From Nageia nagi (lineage: Eukaryota; Pinophyta): 64,000 nucleotides of DNA. The translations under genes were made by a program, and so were the position numbers. Within the stretch, counting starts at the first letter, position 1. Every line of letters begins with the position of its first letter. The stretch covers positions 201,252,001-201,316,000 of the forward strand of contig JBITNC010000001.1 in assembly GCA_050084985.1 (NCBI GenBank), read 5' to 3'. The notes beneath the pieces were generated by a model. That model saw nothing but the letters and a program-made list of their open reading frames with translations. It searched no databases and was not told where the DNA came from. Positions 36,178-48,763 of the stretch are shown piece by piece.

Positions 36178-38804
36178 TTGCTATACAAGGATGTGAAAAA
36201 AATAATAAGCATGTGGTTCAATAAACAACATTATATGTTAAGTTTTAACCAAGTAAATAATACATTTAATTAACTAAGACATGCTTGATTTGATTCACTA
36301 GTGCAAATGTTTTACAACTTAAAGAATATACAACCCATGTACCTAAATACTTTTGTCATCACCAAGAATCGTACATGTAGAGTGACATTATTGAGGCTTG
36401 TTTTTGTGTTTAAAATTAAGCCTTCACCTAGATGCCCACACAAGAGGAGCCCAAGTAATACCAATTCTCAAATAGTTTTCCTTGGTTAGTATTATACTCT
36501 CATAAGGAGAAGTACATACTATTTTTCAAGGTTATGATGTATATTGGATCGAACAAATTATTAATCTTGATTAGATTTTAAGTTATCCTCGATTATCAGG
36601 ATAATCCTTTAATGGATGTACGAACATGTGGTATCACTAAACCCATTCCTATCCACCTATTAGAGTTATATATAAACCATTAGAGGACTTAGGGACAATT
36701 GAGAAGTACAGACTTTTCACCATTTGGACCATCGAATTTAAAGGCTCTAGTCTACCTATCCTAACCTCATAACTCCCCAAATAAGTCATGTTGTAAAATG
36801 TACATGTGGATGTATTCATTATAGGAAGTTACTCATTTCAATGTTTAAGATTTTGCATAAGTAAAATAAAGTAAAAATGCTAAACATGAAGTAAAGTTCA
36901 ATAAACATCATCCATTCATAACTTGTAACCTTAAGAGTCCAATGGGTTTTGTTTACTAACCCCTAAAAGACATATTTTCATATGTCCATATTTTGCACAA
37001 GTTAACTTTGCAAAAAATGGTAAGTATGCATTAATTTCACTATTGCCATAAGTTAACTTGCAAAGTGGCATTCATTAATCCCATAACTTAAAAGAATAAG
37101 CATGCATCAATTAAGCATGTATCAATCCTATTCATTTGCATAAGTTAATTTTGCATAAGATGCCATAAACTTAGGGAATTTATCTAATGCATTATAACTA
37201 AAAAAATTGTATCATTTATCTTAAAAATGCATCATTTAACTTAAAAAAATTTAAGTATTAAGCCTGAATTATTAACTTGCTTGCATAAGTTCATTTAACT
37301 TTGCATACTTCAAAAAGTATTAGACATGCTACTTTGTCAAAAAGATCATTAAGTAAAAGTTCATAAAAACTTTCCCCTTTTTACTTAAAATTATAATCCT
37401 TAAAAAATAGCATTTGTTTACTTTAGTAAGATTAACTAAAAAAAAGGACTTGCATACTTAAAAAAAATATCTAATTTTTAAGTAAATGCAAAATAATATC
37501 CCTTTTTACTTAAAAAATAGAATGGCTAAATTAAAAAAAAGCTACATTGTCTAAGTTGCACCTTTATAAAATAACACTTTAAGCATTTTATAAAGTACTA
37601 TCATTATGTTAATCAAAGCAAGTTTTGAATTATTAAACATAATGTCTAAATGCAAAAAATTACCTTAAGTAATAAAAGCACATTTTACCCTTTCCAAGGT
37701 AATTTATGATAGACATCAAAAAGTTTTAGACCTTGAGTATACACTTTGTAAAGATTTAAAGTTTCTAGGTGCATTAAATAAAAGGTGACTTGCAAGTGAT
37801 ATTGAAAATTTAATGCACTAGATAGGTTTCTTAAAAAAAATCATACACCAATTAATCATTAATGACAAGGGGTTGGTGGGCAAGTAAAAATGAATGCAAA
37901 TAAAGGAGAGGGTAGAATGCAAACAAAGGAGAGGGCATAAGGAAAATTGAATGACACCCACATTTGATAGCCAAGCAGAGGAGGCCAAGTGAGCATAGAA
38001 TGAATAATGGTAAATGCCAAGAGAGTGGGCATGTGGAGGAGATGGGAGGCCATCGAGGAGAGTAATTAGACTTTCAATGAGGAGAGAGGCTCCTTAAAGG
38101 TTAACGTAGCAGGAGAGAGGCCATGATTGCCCCAAATGTTTGACCATCATGTGATTTCCTCTAGCTTCACATTACATACTTGACTCAAATAGTAATGTTG
38201 TAACCTTATCATTTGATTCACACACCATTCAATGCCTTTGCTTATTCTATGGGAAACTAGCACTTTCTATTCCTTAAGGTGGACAAATACATAGCCCAAA
38301 AAATTGGTCCTTTATCGATTAATGGGTGGGTGATGCCTATTATTGTTTTGAGGGATCAAAAGGGTCCAATAACTAATAGTCAATGTGGTGAGATGCAAAG
38401 GGAGTTAACTAGAGTGGGCATGCAACCAAGCCAAAGATTGCAAGGCATAGCAAACCAAATGATAGGTTGAGAGGGTGAAGGAGAGGATGTTCCAATAGAT
38501 CATGAGTAGACTAGAATGGAGAGGGCCGAGAGAGGGGTTCCTCATTTGTTGCACATAATAGCAGATGATGGTGAAGAGGGAAAACCATCAGGGAGTTCTA
38601 GCCATGCAAGGAACGAAGAGGGTCATGAGGGTCTTTTAATAGATGTGAGGACCACATAGATTGGTTTGAGGAAAGAGCTGCATTAGGTAGTTAATAGGAT
38701 GGGATAAATAACTCAAAAGCAGAGTTACCCACCATTTTTTCATTAAAAGAAAATAATACCAAATATTGGGTATATTAAAAAAAAAACTCAATTGTACTTT
38801 ACAA

Positions 38805-38849
<45 letters not shown>

Positions 38850-39131
38850 ACTCAAACCTTTTGAAACAAAAAAAAAATCTTCAAACCAAAGATGTGCAAA
38901 GGACTAAGAATTTTTGCCACATATATAAGAAAGGACTAACACAACATAAAATATGTTAGTAAGGTTAGTGAAGTAAGATAAAAGACAAAATGTAGGAGAT
39001 TGTATGTATGAGGTTAAACCTTTTCTTGAGTTTTACCTAAATAATGAAATGAATAGATGAGGTGTAGAATGAAGACCTCTAAGTTGAATATGAGTCTCCA
39101 AAAAAAGGATGTGAAGAGGAGCCTCCAAGGA
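36178..39131 (-). other. Leader of Copia-2
   Basis: About 2.95 kb between primer site and gag, matching the long leader of Copia-1. It includes the conserved segment 36400-36840, AT-rich DNA with repeated ACTTAAAA-type words (36900-37850), a purine-rich stretch (37860-38110), and a TA microsatellite at 38807-38847. It does not contain the GC-rich island of Copia-1; 38270-38700 is moderately GC-rich but not recognised. Confidence 0.65.
38807..38847. repeat. TA microsatellite
   Basis: An uninterrupted run of AT/TA dinucleotides inside the Copia-2 leader. Confidence 0.95.
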
Positions 39132-39143
39132 GCTCTGATACCA
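39132..39143 (-). promoter_or_regulatory. Primer-binding site of Copia-2
   Basis: TGGTATCAGAGC on the minus strand, next to the 5' LTR edge at 39146, complementary to initiator methionine tRNA. Confidence 0.93.
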
Positions 39144-39145
39144 TT

Positions 39146-39644
39146 TGAAGGGATTGAGCTATAACAAAAGCAATTCTAAACAACCAAGATCACATGTAAG
39201 CTCACAAATCGCATCTAATAAACTCACAAAGCAATCTCAGAATAATAACATAAGATACAAGTGGTTCCTCTAACTACAAGTACATCCACTAACTAGATCT
39301 CACTATTTTCACAAATATGAACTCTTACAATCCTCCTATTCTCATCTCCTAAAAACTATTCTCTAGCATAACTTTACTTCACAAATTGGTGTATGATCCA
39401 AAGAGGGAGCCTTCTATTTATAGGCCAAAATCCCTCTTTGGATCACCCTTTTACCCAATGTACAAAAGCATGACATGCATATCCTTTTACCCAAGGGGCA
39501 TGCTCATGACATGGAGTGTAGGACAAGTAACATTATCATATTCACTTAAATACTTAAGGTATCAAATGATACCCTTAAGTATTGGTGAACTTACATAGAA
39601 TATTATTACAAAACCTTTACAATAATGCATTATATATTCCAATA
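39146..39644 (-). repeat. 5' LTR of Copia-2
   Basis: Aligned end to end with 30995-31492. Its first two bases on the minus strand are TA instead of TG, a change at the LTR terminus, but the GAATT duplication follows directly. Confidence 0.92.
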
Positions 39645-40498
39645 GAATTAACTACAATATTTGCATCATCTGTGCAGAACTTCTCATAAAAATAAGCCTA
39701 ATTTTGTAAGAACCATGCTGTGAGCCTCTTTTCATTGGATTTGGGGAACTCACTCTTACCCCAATGTATCAAGGATAGCATCATCAATTTGAAAGACATC
39801 CAATCAAACCAAAGCTATAGGGGGTAAAAATGGGCCTACATAATAATCTTGTTACTCCTCCATATAGCCAATTATCATTGTACAATGTAACCACTCATCC
39901 CAAATGGTTGTAGGAAGTTTTTAACTGCTACTAGCAGTTGCTTAATGAATAATGAGTGGTAGTGGGGAAGATGTGGAGGCTTCAAATCCAATGCCATTTG
40001 TCCTTTTATGTTGACCATCATTTGAAATAGGTTTTAAGATACCCTACTCACTCTTACCTAATCCTTTCCCACTGTACTAAATTTTTTGCATATAATTGTT
40101 AGTGAAAGCATAATCAATGCTATTGAAATGTAGACTTACCATTCCAAGTGGAGTTTGAGAAGCAGATGTTGTACTTTCCATTTATTGATGTAATTTTTTC
40201 TTCAATTTCATGATATGGAGTCTGGACATCCATAATAGGTTTAGAAACCTCTTTAGGAATGGAGTGATGGTACTCAATTTTGTCCTCATTCAAGCAATGA
40301 TGTTAGGTTTGAGGTATATAAAGGGGTCACCCAAGCTCTTTGAAGCTCTCCCATATGTCTATCTCTGGAATCTTGTATGTTCCTATACTTATTTATTGTA
40401 GATTGATATCTATCATATGTGTTGGATTGGTAACATAATCTTCAACCAATTCATGAGGTATCCAAAACCTTTGAGCTACTTGACACACATCTATGGGA

Positions 40499-42183
40499 TT
40501 ATTCTCTGCATGAATAGTTACTTATTTTTTTGTTGTGCATAAACTTGATCAAATGATGTAGAGTAGAAGTGACATCCCTAATATTATGTATCCATGGCCT
40601 TCCAAGCAAAATTTTATATGGAAAATTGATTTGAAAAACATAAACCTTTTGATAAACAGACTTACCACCTTCTTCGATAGGCATGGTGACATATCCAATG
40701 CATTCCCTTTAAGTATTGTCAAATCCTTTAATGCTAATTATTATTCTTTTCATTTTTGCATATATAGAAGGAAAATATTTTTGAAATAAATTAGCAAAGA
40801 AAATATTTACATTGGATCTAGTATCAATCAAAGCTTTTTTAACATGAATACTATCAATATTAACATGGATATACAAGCCTAAATTCTTTTCAATCACATC
40901 TTCACTAGGCAATTCACTCTCTTGAAAAGAAAGCATGTTACATACCAATTTAGTGTCAAGATTAGCTACTAATTAATAAATTTACCCACGGGGATATCCA
41001 CACAAACTTTAGTTTGCTTCAATGCATCAAATAAAGCATTCCTATGATCAATTAATAATTACAAGAGTTCAAAAATACTTATCTTGGTATGTGTTACCTT
41101 TAAATTCTCAAGTAGGGTTTGTGGATTGGAATTGCATGGAACTTTTGTTCACTCAATAGTGGTTGGATGGATGTGCCCTCTAGGTCTCCCTCTCCTAGCA
41201 AAACTATAGAGTTATTCATTAAATGTGACATTCAAAAAAAGCTATTTTGTATCCTTTGTATCAACTACATGGGCCTCACAATGTATTTTCCCATCATCCA
41301 ATAGTTTCCATAACTATTTTCGTAGGACCATATAGGAGTTTGTCTTATGACCTTCGACATTGTGATGATCGTAAAATTTTCCTTCATTGTACCAACTAGG
41401 TTTATCATCATGAGGACCTAGTTTTGTTTTTGGATTATGTTTGATAAGTCCCTTTTGCATGCACTCTTTGAATATCATAGCAACAGAAATAGGTAATTGG
41501 TTGTTCTTCTTGAATTGTTGCTTAGCTTTATTCTTTTATCTTTCCTTATATGGTTGTTCTTTGACAACATGGAGTTCTTTTTCTTCTTTCTTATGATATC
41601 GATATCCCTTTTTTTCTTTGTTAGGGTTTCCATATTTCAGGTCACCCATTTCAACCAAGCATTCTTCTTTTTATGTAAGTCTGCTGATAATCTTTATGAA
41701 TGGCAAGGTCATGTAGTTTAGGTCTTGAAATCTTAGTTTAGGGTTTATGTTATGGATGAACATGGACATGATATGGTTTTCAGATAAGGTTTTAGGGATA
41801 ATGCTTCAAATTTTTTGAAATCTTTGGGCAAATTTATCGAATCTTTCATTTGGTCCTTAGATAGCACTAACTAGGTCTAAAATTGTCATTTATCTAGGAG
41901 CACGATATTTGAATTGGATATGGAATTACGAAATAAGTTGCATATAAAAATTAATAGATTTAGTAGGTAGAGAGAAGTGCCACTTAAGTGCATCACCTTA
42001 GAATGTAGTAGGAAGATATTTAGCCATGAGATTGTTATGCAACCCAAACTTTAACTTGAATTTCATTTCAAAAGCCTTGATATGAGCCATAGGATCTCCT
42101 TCTTTGTTATATGTGTCAAAAATAGTTTCCACTTGTAAGTTAGGTGCCCTTTTATTACAGATCTCATCATATAGAGGATTCAA
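40499..42183 (-). pseudogene. Gag-protease of Tat-like element
   Basis: On the minus strand. Gag fragment NPLYDEICNKRAP, then DPMAHIKAFEMKFKLKFGLH (42183-41998). A degenerate knuckle FYDHHNVEGHKTNSYMVLRK (about 41400) has both Cys changed to Tyr (G to A on the coding strand). Protease KKALIDTRSNVNIF (about 40830; D-S-G altered to D-T-R), then YKILLGRPWIHNIRDVTSTL (about 40620). It lies 5' of the Copia-2 insertion; pol continues beyond it. It is broken by stops and shifts. Confidence 0.8.
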
Positions 42184-42451
42184 ATCTGGGATATATGTAG
42201 TGTGGCACTACCAAATGGACAATTGCCCCCAATGTTAGAGGCATCACTTCACTCTTCATTTCCATAGAGAATCTTCTTTAGGTTAGCTTTGGGGGTCTCA
42301 TCAAAGCTGCTGACCATGTTAAGAAAGTTGAAGGGTTTCATGACTGAAATACTTAGAAAATCTATATCAATCCTATCTAAAACCCTAGGGTTTTGGTGCA
42401 ACTAGTGAAGGATAATGCAATTTATTGAAAAGAATCCTTAGAAAAGAAATG

Positions 42452-43233
42452 TGATGCCCTAAAAAAATAAATTTCTTAGGGTTTGTAAGACACTTTTGGT
42501 TTACCAATTGTTATAATTGGAAAATAATAAAATTAATTATTAAATTAGATTTATTTACAAAATATTCAATCAAACAATTGCCCATGAAATTATGGACAAG
42601 CAATAATAGTAATCAAATTGACCTTAACCTACCAAACTTGGAAAAATGAAGATACAAACCTATACTTTACCTGTGATGATAATCGAAGATGATATCCAAA
42701 TGAAAGAGGATGAATGATGAACTTATCCAAAGAATAAAGCAAACAATCTAGCCTCAACCCAATGTTGATGCTAGAAACCCAATGATAACACTTGGCTACC
42801 TTTCTAGTTTAGCCTTACCTTAAGCTCGATTCATTATCGTACCTTAATTCTATAGAGTATCATGCATAGAGGTGTGAAAGATAGCAGGGATGTATAGCTA
42901 AAACTATAATAATTTCTAGAATTGATAGGTGTTGTTGAGAAACATTGATCAATAATGATACTAGTAATTACCACCTATCAAGGATTCAGGATAATGTAAG
43001 ATCATGTCATGTCAATGATCATGCACACCCTTCCATCTTTATAAGAAATAGGTAGAGTGTCAAGGCTCCTCCTTGGGCTTATTGTGAGGTCGACCAACTT
43101 GTTACCATAAAACATAAAGGTAGATGAGAGTGCACATAGATAAAGATATTTATTTAATAATTTAAATAAATCATTTCAAATAACTAAAAAGGGGTATTTT
43201 AATTAAATTAAAATTCCTTTTTAAGTGTTAACA
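42452..43233 (-). repeat. 5' LTR of Tat-like element
   Basis: 782 bp, aligned with 25911-26661. On the minus strand it starts TGTTAACACTTAAAAAGGAA and ends near GGGCATCA. The primer site beyond it was not recognised. Confidence 0.8.
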
Positions 43234-44844
43234 ATAAGTATAAACCCTACATCTTTAGCTTCCTTTAACTGTAATGTTGACCTGCAATGATGTTTAGGCT
43301 CCTTATCAAAAACTTCCTAGTTCTCCACATAACACCAATCCTCATTGCATAAGGCCTAGCTTCTTTGCATAACATCAATCCTCTCTGCATAAGGCCTGAA
43401 TTATCTATAGAAGATCTTATCTATCTACATAGGCCCTTATCTAACTGCATAAATTTGTTTGATTTTGCATAAGCATCATAAGCTCAAGTCTACATAAGGT
43501 TGGAGTCTTCCACATAAGCTTTGAATATGCTTGTTGGTTAATAACGAGTCATCCATTTTCTAGCATCATCACCCGATGATCTTCACCTTCACCACATAAT
43601 ACCATATTTATTCACAAAAAGATTTTATTCTCTGCATAACATTTTTTTACTGAACAAGCTTATTTACCATCACATAAGCCTATTTACCATAACTTGTTCT
43701 CTATTCACATAATCCTATCTCTATCTACACAAGTCTGTCTCTAACACATAATAGTTGTGCTCACAGCATATGGGTTATTTTCACCACATAAGCTATTTCT
43801 TCCACTGCATAAGCCTTATTTTCATAACATAAGTTCTTTTTACTCCACATAAGATATCATTTGATAATAATGACAATACCAACATAAGCATATGGCCAAC
43901 AATTACAACATGAAGTTCAAGAATGAACTTTCATACAGTCTTCAATGGTGAGAGTTGCAGAATTGAAAGAGAGTAACACAATACACTTATGCAATATAAT
44001 AAGGCTTTTCTCATCCACATAAGGTTGGAGTATTTTGTATAATCTTTGAACATGCTTGTTGGTTAATTCACGAGTCATCTATTTGCTAGCATCATCACTC
44101 GACGGTCTTCACCTTCATCACATAACACCATGTTTGTTCGTAAAATAATTTTGTTCTCCACAACATTTATTTTAATTGCACAAGCTTGTTTACCAGTGCA
44201 TAAGCTTGTTTATCACATCTCATTCTTTATTTGCACAAGCATGTCTCTATCTGCACAAGTATGTCTCTAATGCATAATAGTTATTCTCATCACATAAGGG
44301 TTATTTTCACCATATAAGTTATTTCTTCCATTGCATAAGCCTTGTTTTCACTGCATAAGTTCTTTCTTACTTTGAATAAGGAATTCTTTGACAAAAATGA
44401 TAACACCAACATAAACATATAGCCAATAATTACAACATGAAGTTCAAGAATGAACTTTCATACAGTCTTCAATGGTGAGAGTTACAGAATTGAAATAAAG
44501 CAATACAATAAACTTGTGTAATCCAATTAACCAAAGTTACAAAGTATACTAATCCCTAATAACTAAAGCTAACTACATTCTATATCTATCAATTACACTA
44601 GAGTGAGATGGGAAAGCAACACAAAATGCATAAAAATAAGTGAAAATAACTTCAAGGTTTGGTGATATGAAGGCATTTTATGTTTGCACCTAACTGGTGG
44701 GTTGCAGACCAGTTGGTCAGGATGGAACAGTTGGATGAGTATCAATTGGTAGATTTGGGGGTCGATTAGATGGCTGTAGGTTGGAACTAGCTAGTCTGTA
44801 AGCCATTGATTGATCAGTAAAATGTGAAAATTTAAAATTTGCAT
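43234..44844. repeat. CATAAG-rich segment with 525-bp tandem duplication
   Basis: No gene. The word CATAAG or CATAACA, often as TGCATAAGCC or CACATAAG, recurs dozens of times between about 43330 and 44370. Superimposed is a tandem duplication: text from ACATAAGGTTGGAG at 43492 restarts at 44017, and both copies end near AACTTTCATACAGTCTTCAA, then a GGTGAGAGTT line. 44520-44844 is unrecognised. Confidence 0.65.
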
Positions 44845-45412
44845 TCGGGACAAGTGCTAAGTCTCTAATAGCTATCATTTCCTTCCTTACACTTGAAACT
44901 GTAGAATTATTATCTTGCTTTAGATATTTTCTCTCTTAATAGTGGATCACACTAGCATATGTCAAAGTTCTGATAGATCTTTTTATCTTTAAGAAGTTAT
45001 TCATATTTACTGTCAAGAAATTTTGAAATGGTTTTGCATTGTAATAGTAGGTTAATCATTTAATGTGGGGATCATAAACTTCCATTTATTAATCATTCTG
45101 AGAGAAACACAATATAAGGTAGACTACTTTGTACATCAATGATATCAAAGGGAAGGAGACCTTGAGTATGATTTTTCCATATTGGATCAAATACAATTTG
45201 GTTTTTATCCATTTCTCATTTTTCATTCAACTCTATTTAGAGCCTCAAATATTAAAAGAACAGGTTTTTCTCTTCCATAGACGAGAGTTTTCATGATTGC
45301 AACACCTTTAATGCCTTTATAAAAATTAACTTTTGCATAACAATGATTTTTTTAGCATTTTCACATGCGTGTTATGTATGGGAAAATGTTTTTTCTTTTT
45401 AATAGTTTGTTA
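44845..45412 (+). pseudogene. Decayed duplicate of host-gene 5' region
   Basis: Aligns over its length with about 49640-50190, the first recognised exon and flanks of the host gene (GTAGAATTATTRTCTTGC, CATTCTGAGAGAAACACAAT, TTTTTCCATATTGGATCAAA). Changes are dominated by transitions; for example CAACGACATC became CAATGATATC, and the start codon ATG was lost. The match stops abruptly at GTTTGTTAGG, where telomere-like repeats begin. Confidence 0.75.
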
Positions 45413-45810
45413 GGATTACAATTAGGATTTAAAGGTTATGGGTTTGAGTTTGGTTATGGTTAGGGTTTAAGGGTTATGATTTGAGGTTATGGTTATGGTT
45501 AAGTTTTTTAAATAATATAAATTTTTAATTTTAAAATAATATATAAATTTTATTATAATTTAATAAAATTTTAATTTTAAAATAATATAAAATTTAAATA
45601 CTTTTAATTTTATATATTATAATTTATAATTTTAATTTTATAAGCATTAGGGGATAGGGGTTTGGGTAAGGGGTTAGGGTTTTGGGTTATGTTTACGATT
45701 TAAGGGTTAGGGGTTATGTTAAGGGGTAGGGTTTAGGGGTTAATGTTTAAGGGTTATAGTTAGGGGTTGGGTTTTAAGGTTTACAATTAGTGTCTAAGGG
45801 TTAGGGGTTT
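45411..45810 (+). repeat. Degenerate interstitial telomere-like tract
   Basis: Two blocks (45411-45505 and 45650-45810) are rich in TTTAGGG, TTAGGGTT, TTTAAGGG and GGTTAGGG words, separated by an AT-rich stretch. The plant telomere unit is TTTAGGG. The run is too degenerate to be a present-day telomere. Confidence 0.75.
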
Positions 45811-46429
45811 GAAATATTTAGGATTAGAACTTTGAACAAATATCCTACAAAACTACCAAAAAAACTAAAACATGAAAAAGATACACATAGTAACAAAAAT
45901 GAAAAATCATGAAATCAAAAATCAAATGATCATGCAAATTCTACAATACTTTATGTCTACTATAACCAAACAACTCAGTACTCAAATCAAGAAGAGAGTC
46001 CATCAAAACTCTTACAAAATTTCCAACATGCAAATGTAAAATAAACTATCTTTTAAATCTAAATTTCAAAATACAAAGACTCGCATTAGAAATTCATGTA
46101 CTAAATACTAAATCTTCTTACCAACATAAGTCCTCTTCTATCTTCTTGCCATAGACAACCACCATCCAAAATAACAACCTTGTACACTATTTTCTTCTAG
46201 AAAAATCAGTAAATCAAATCCTTAATTGACGAGTTACATGTATATCATCTCAATATTTAACACAAGCATTACAATCTTTCATTAATATTTAAGGTCGTAG
46301 GGTATAAGGTTTAAAAGTTTTACATTTGAGTTTAATAAATAAAAATTAATCATAATTTTAATATAATTTAATGTTCACTTTTTTATTATATTAATGATAT
46401 TGTTTATTATCTTTATTTAGTGATTATCA
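45811..46429. other. Unrecognised AT-rich stretch
   Basis: No reading frame, repeat or RNA gene that I can support. Confidence 0.4.
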
Positions 46430-47878
46430 TGGCCAACGATGGAGATAAAACAAAAGGAAAGAAGTAAAAACCTCCAATGAAAATACTAAGCAAGAAGGGT
46501 TTAATAAGTATTTATATGTATTAATGTGATTTATTTATATTTTATTTAATAATATTAATTTTGGACAAGAGTAAAGTAATGGCCAAATTGTTTAAAATGA
46601 CCACCAAATCGATGGATAGGTGTGAATTAGAAAGAGAAATTAACAAAAAAAAGGGCATTGGGACTTCGATTAAGCCTTCTATTGACGTTGTTGTATCATC
46701 ATCAACAAGCTCATCACCAGAGGGTGGTAATATTTTTTGATTTATTAATTTTTTAAAAATGATTGAAATAATCTTTTAGTAATTAATTCTTATAAATGTT
46801 GCATTCAGTAAAGATAATGTAAGTATTACAAATACAAAGTCAACGATGTGCAAGGGTAATAATGATATTGAAATAAAAGTGTATGAGAAGGATGTAGTTG
46901 TTAAAGATAAGAATGGTAAGAATTGATTTTAATATATATATATATTTATATATTTATTTTGGAATATATTAATTTACTAATATTGTCAAATATTCTTCAA
47001 GATATTTTTTATGATACTCTTAAAAAATGCACATTCTATCATTTCGATCTCACATATGTTTTTTATAGATTATTATTAATGATATTTTTTACTTAATTTT
47101 TTAAACTTATTTTTATAAAAATTTGTGTATTTTGCATGAAAACAAAGAATGATAGATATCTTTAAAAAAGAATCTAGCGAAGGATGGAGTGTAGATTGGG
47201 CATTAAAGCAGATGAGAAAGAATTTAAATTGGAGGAGAGATAAAGTCAAAAGATTAAAATAACTTCCTAAAAATAAGTGTAAAGGAAGTAGGCTTGTTGA
47301 TATTGACAAAAAAGTGTGGAAGAGTTTGGTGAAGAAAGTGGAGGAGGAAGAAGCATGTAAAGAATTCACATCTAAACCATCATGATACGAAAAAGTTGTG
47401 CATGCCTAATATAGCACATCGTCCATTGATTATACACATAAATTAGACAAATTGGAAAAAATAGAGATTGAATCTAGGTTTGCAAGTATATTTGATTATT
47501 TATTAAATATTTTAAAATAATTAGTTATATATTTAAAATATTATTTGATTAAATATGTTTTTTGTAGTTCATTAAATACGGTAGAAATCTTTCAAGAGAT
47601 GAAGTGAAATATGCCCTTCAACATGGTTTTCAAGTGCTAGAATTGAAGATAAGTAATATTTTATACGCTTTTAATTAATTAATTATATTATTTGATATTG
47701 ACGCATAAAATTTTTAAATTTTTCTTGTTTACTAATATTTATTTAAGTATTTTTTACAAGGTCCAGATGGTCAAGATCAGGGTTAAGAGGGTCAACTTAG
47801 TGCTAACATGGATGTCGATGATGATGAGAAATTAGATGTTGATGATGATGAGTATAGGCATGGTGATAGTGAGTGAAA
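46430..47878 (+). pseudogene. Gene-like relic with exon-intron texture
   Basis: Charged, gene-like reading segments alternate with AT-rich intron-like DNA. MANDGDKTKGKK is at 46430. DKSKVMAKLFKM is at about 46565, then a Ser run. DNVSITNTKSTMCKG is near 46815. KKESSEGWSVDWALKQMRKN starts near 47165, then LVDIDKKVWKSLVKKVEEEE. FIKYGRNLSRDEVKYALQHG is near 47570, and an acidic tail MDVDDDEKLDVDDDEYRHGD ends with TGA at about 47877. Splice-like edges (GGTAAGAATT; TTTTTTGTAG; TTTTTACAAG) fit. At least one in-frame TAG or TAA in each of several segments, and a poor phase fit at one junction, argue for a dead gene. The DKKVWKSLV segment faintly recalls plant transposase-associated domains; I do not assign a family. 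Confidence 0.4.
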
Positions 47879-47907
47879 GATTGAAGGTATTAAGATAGAT
47901 GTGGTGC

Positions 47908-48097
47908 TATTCATGAGACATTCTACAAATAATTTTTTATTGATTGAGATTGTATATACCATCATTTGATTATTCTTTTATGGAATTGAGAAACCTTATG
48001 AACTATTCATGAGACATTCTACAAATAATTTTTTATTGATTGAGATTGTATATACTATCATTTGATTATTCTTTTATGGAATTGAGAAACCTTGTGA
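47908..48097 (+). repeat. 95-bp tandem duplication
   Basis: CTATTCATGAGACATTCTAC starts at 47908 and again at 48003. The two copies are nearly identical through GGAATTGAGAAACCTT. Confidence 0.9.
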
Positions 48098-48763
48098 ACG
48101 TATTTATGAATAATTGTTATATTCATTTTTAATGTGTTTTAAGTTTCAAATTTACTATTTTTAAATTATATTTATTTCTTTAATTCATTTTAATTTAATT
48201 TATTTGATTATAATTGATTTTATTATATTAATTTTAATTTACATTAAATTTATTTAATTACATCAAATTTAATATTAAACTATTGAATTTAAATATATTA
48301 AATTTAATTAAAAATATTAAAGATCCATCAAAGGTTAAATTTCCATGTTAATAAATATGATGGTTTCCATTTGAAAAAAAGCTTTTTTGTTTTAATTGAG
48401 TGAGATAGGATCATTATATCATTTTTTAAGAATGTTATAATCATTTTCATATTATAAATTTTAGGGCATAGGAATCTACATTTAAACCCATAAATTTAAC
48501 GATTAAGAATAACTCATTTTGATTAATATTTAATTCTTTTCGAAATACAATGAAAGAGAAAATTCTTATAATTATGAAATTAAAAATAAAATATTTATAA
48601 ATCTATTCTTAAAGAACTAACAAATGATAAAAATTAAATCTCTTTTATGAAAAAAAAAAAACTAAAAACTTTGATTTAAAAAAAATTCAAATATATTAAT
48701 AAAGTAAAAAAAAACCAAAAGATTGATAGAAAAATAAAATTTGCAATTGAAAAAAAACAAATC
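48098..48763. other. AT-rich low-complexity stretch
   Basis: Very AT-rich, with repeated TTTAATTTAATT-like words (48170-48320) and A runs (48650-48760). No gene. Confidence 0.5.

Larger units (their letters stand above)
30995..39644 (-). mobile_element. Copia-2, nested in the Tat-like element
   Basis: An 8650-bp minus-strand element flanked by a perfect 5-bp target duplication GAATT (30990-30994 and 39645-39649). 3' LTR 30995-31492, 5' LTR 39146-39644, about 7% different by eye. The primer site on the minus strand is TGGTATCAGAGC (39143-39132). The gag, leader and 3' UTR are homologous to Copia-1, but the LTRs are a different subfamily. Confidence 0.93.
25911..43233 (-). mobile_element. Tat-like Ty3/gypsy element, split by Copia-2
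   Basis: Two LTRs (25911-26661 and 42452-43233) bracket minus-strand gag-protease (about 40499-42183) and RT-RNase H-integrase (27374-30520). Without Copia-2 (8650 bp) it is about 8.7 kb. A second, plant-type RNase H between the gypsy RNase H and the integrase points to the Tat/Ogre branch. By eye the LTRs differ at roughly 10-12%. I found no matching target duplication, so the outer edges may be off by a few bases or eroded. Confidence 0.85.

Noticed and set aside
38279-38470. 63-residue frame in the Copia-2 leader
   Set aside because: Not conserved in the Copia-1 leader and no motif recognised.
31234-39598. Twin open frames starting MVYDPKREPSIYRPKSL at 31234 and 39386
   Set aside because: They are the same antisense frame inside the two LTRs of Copia-2, not a gene pair.
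45411-45810. A true chromosome end
   Set aside because: Repeats are degenerate and in the middle of continuous sequence.
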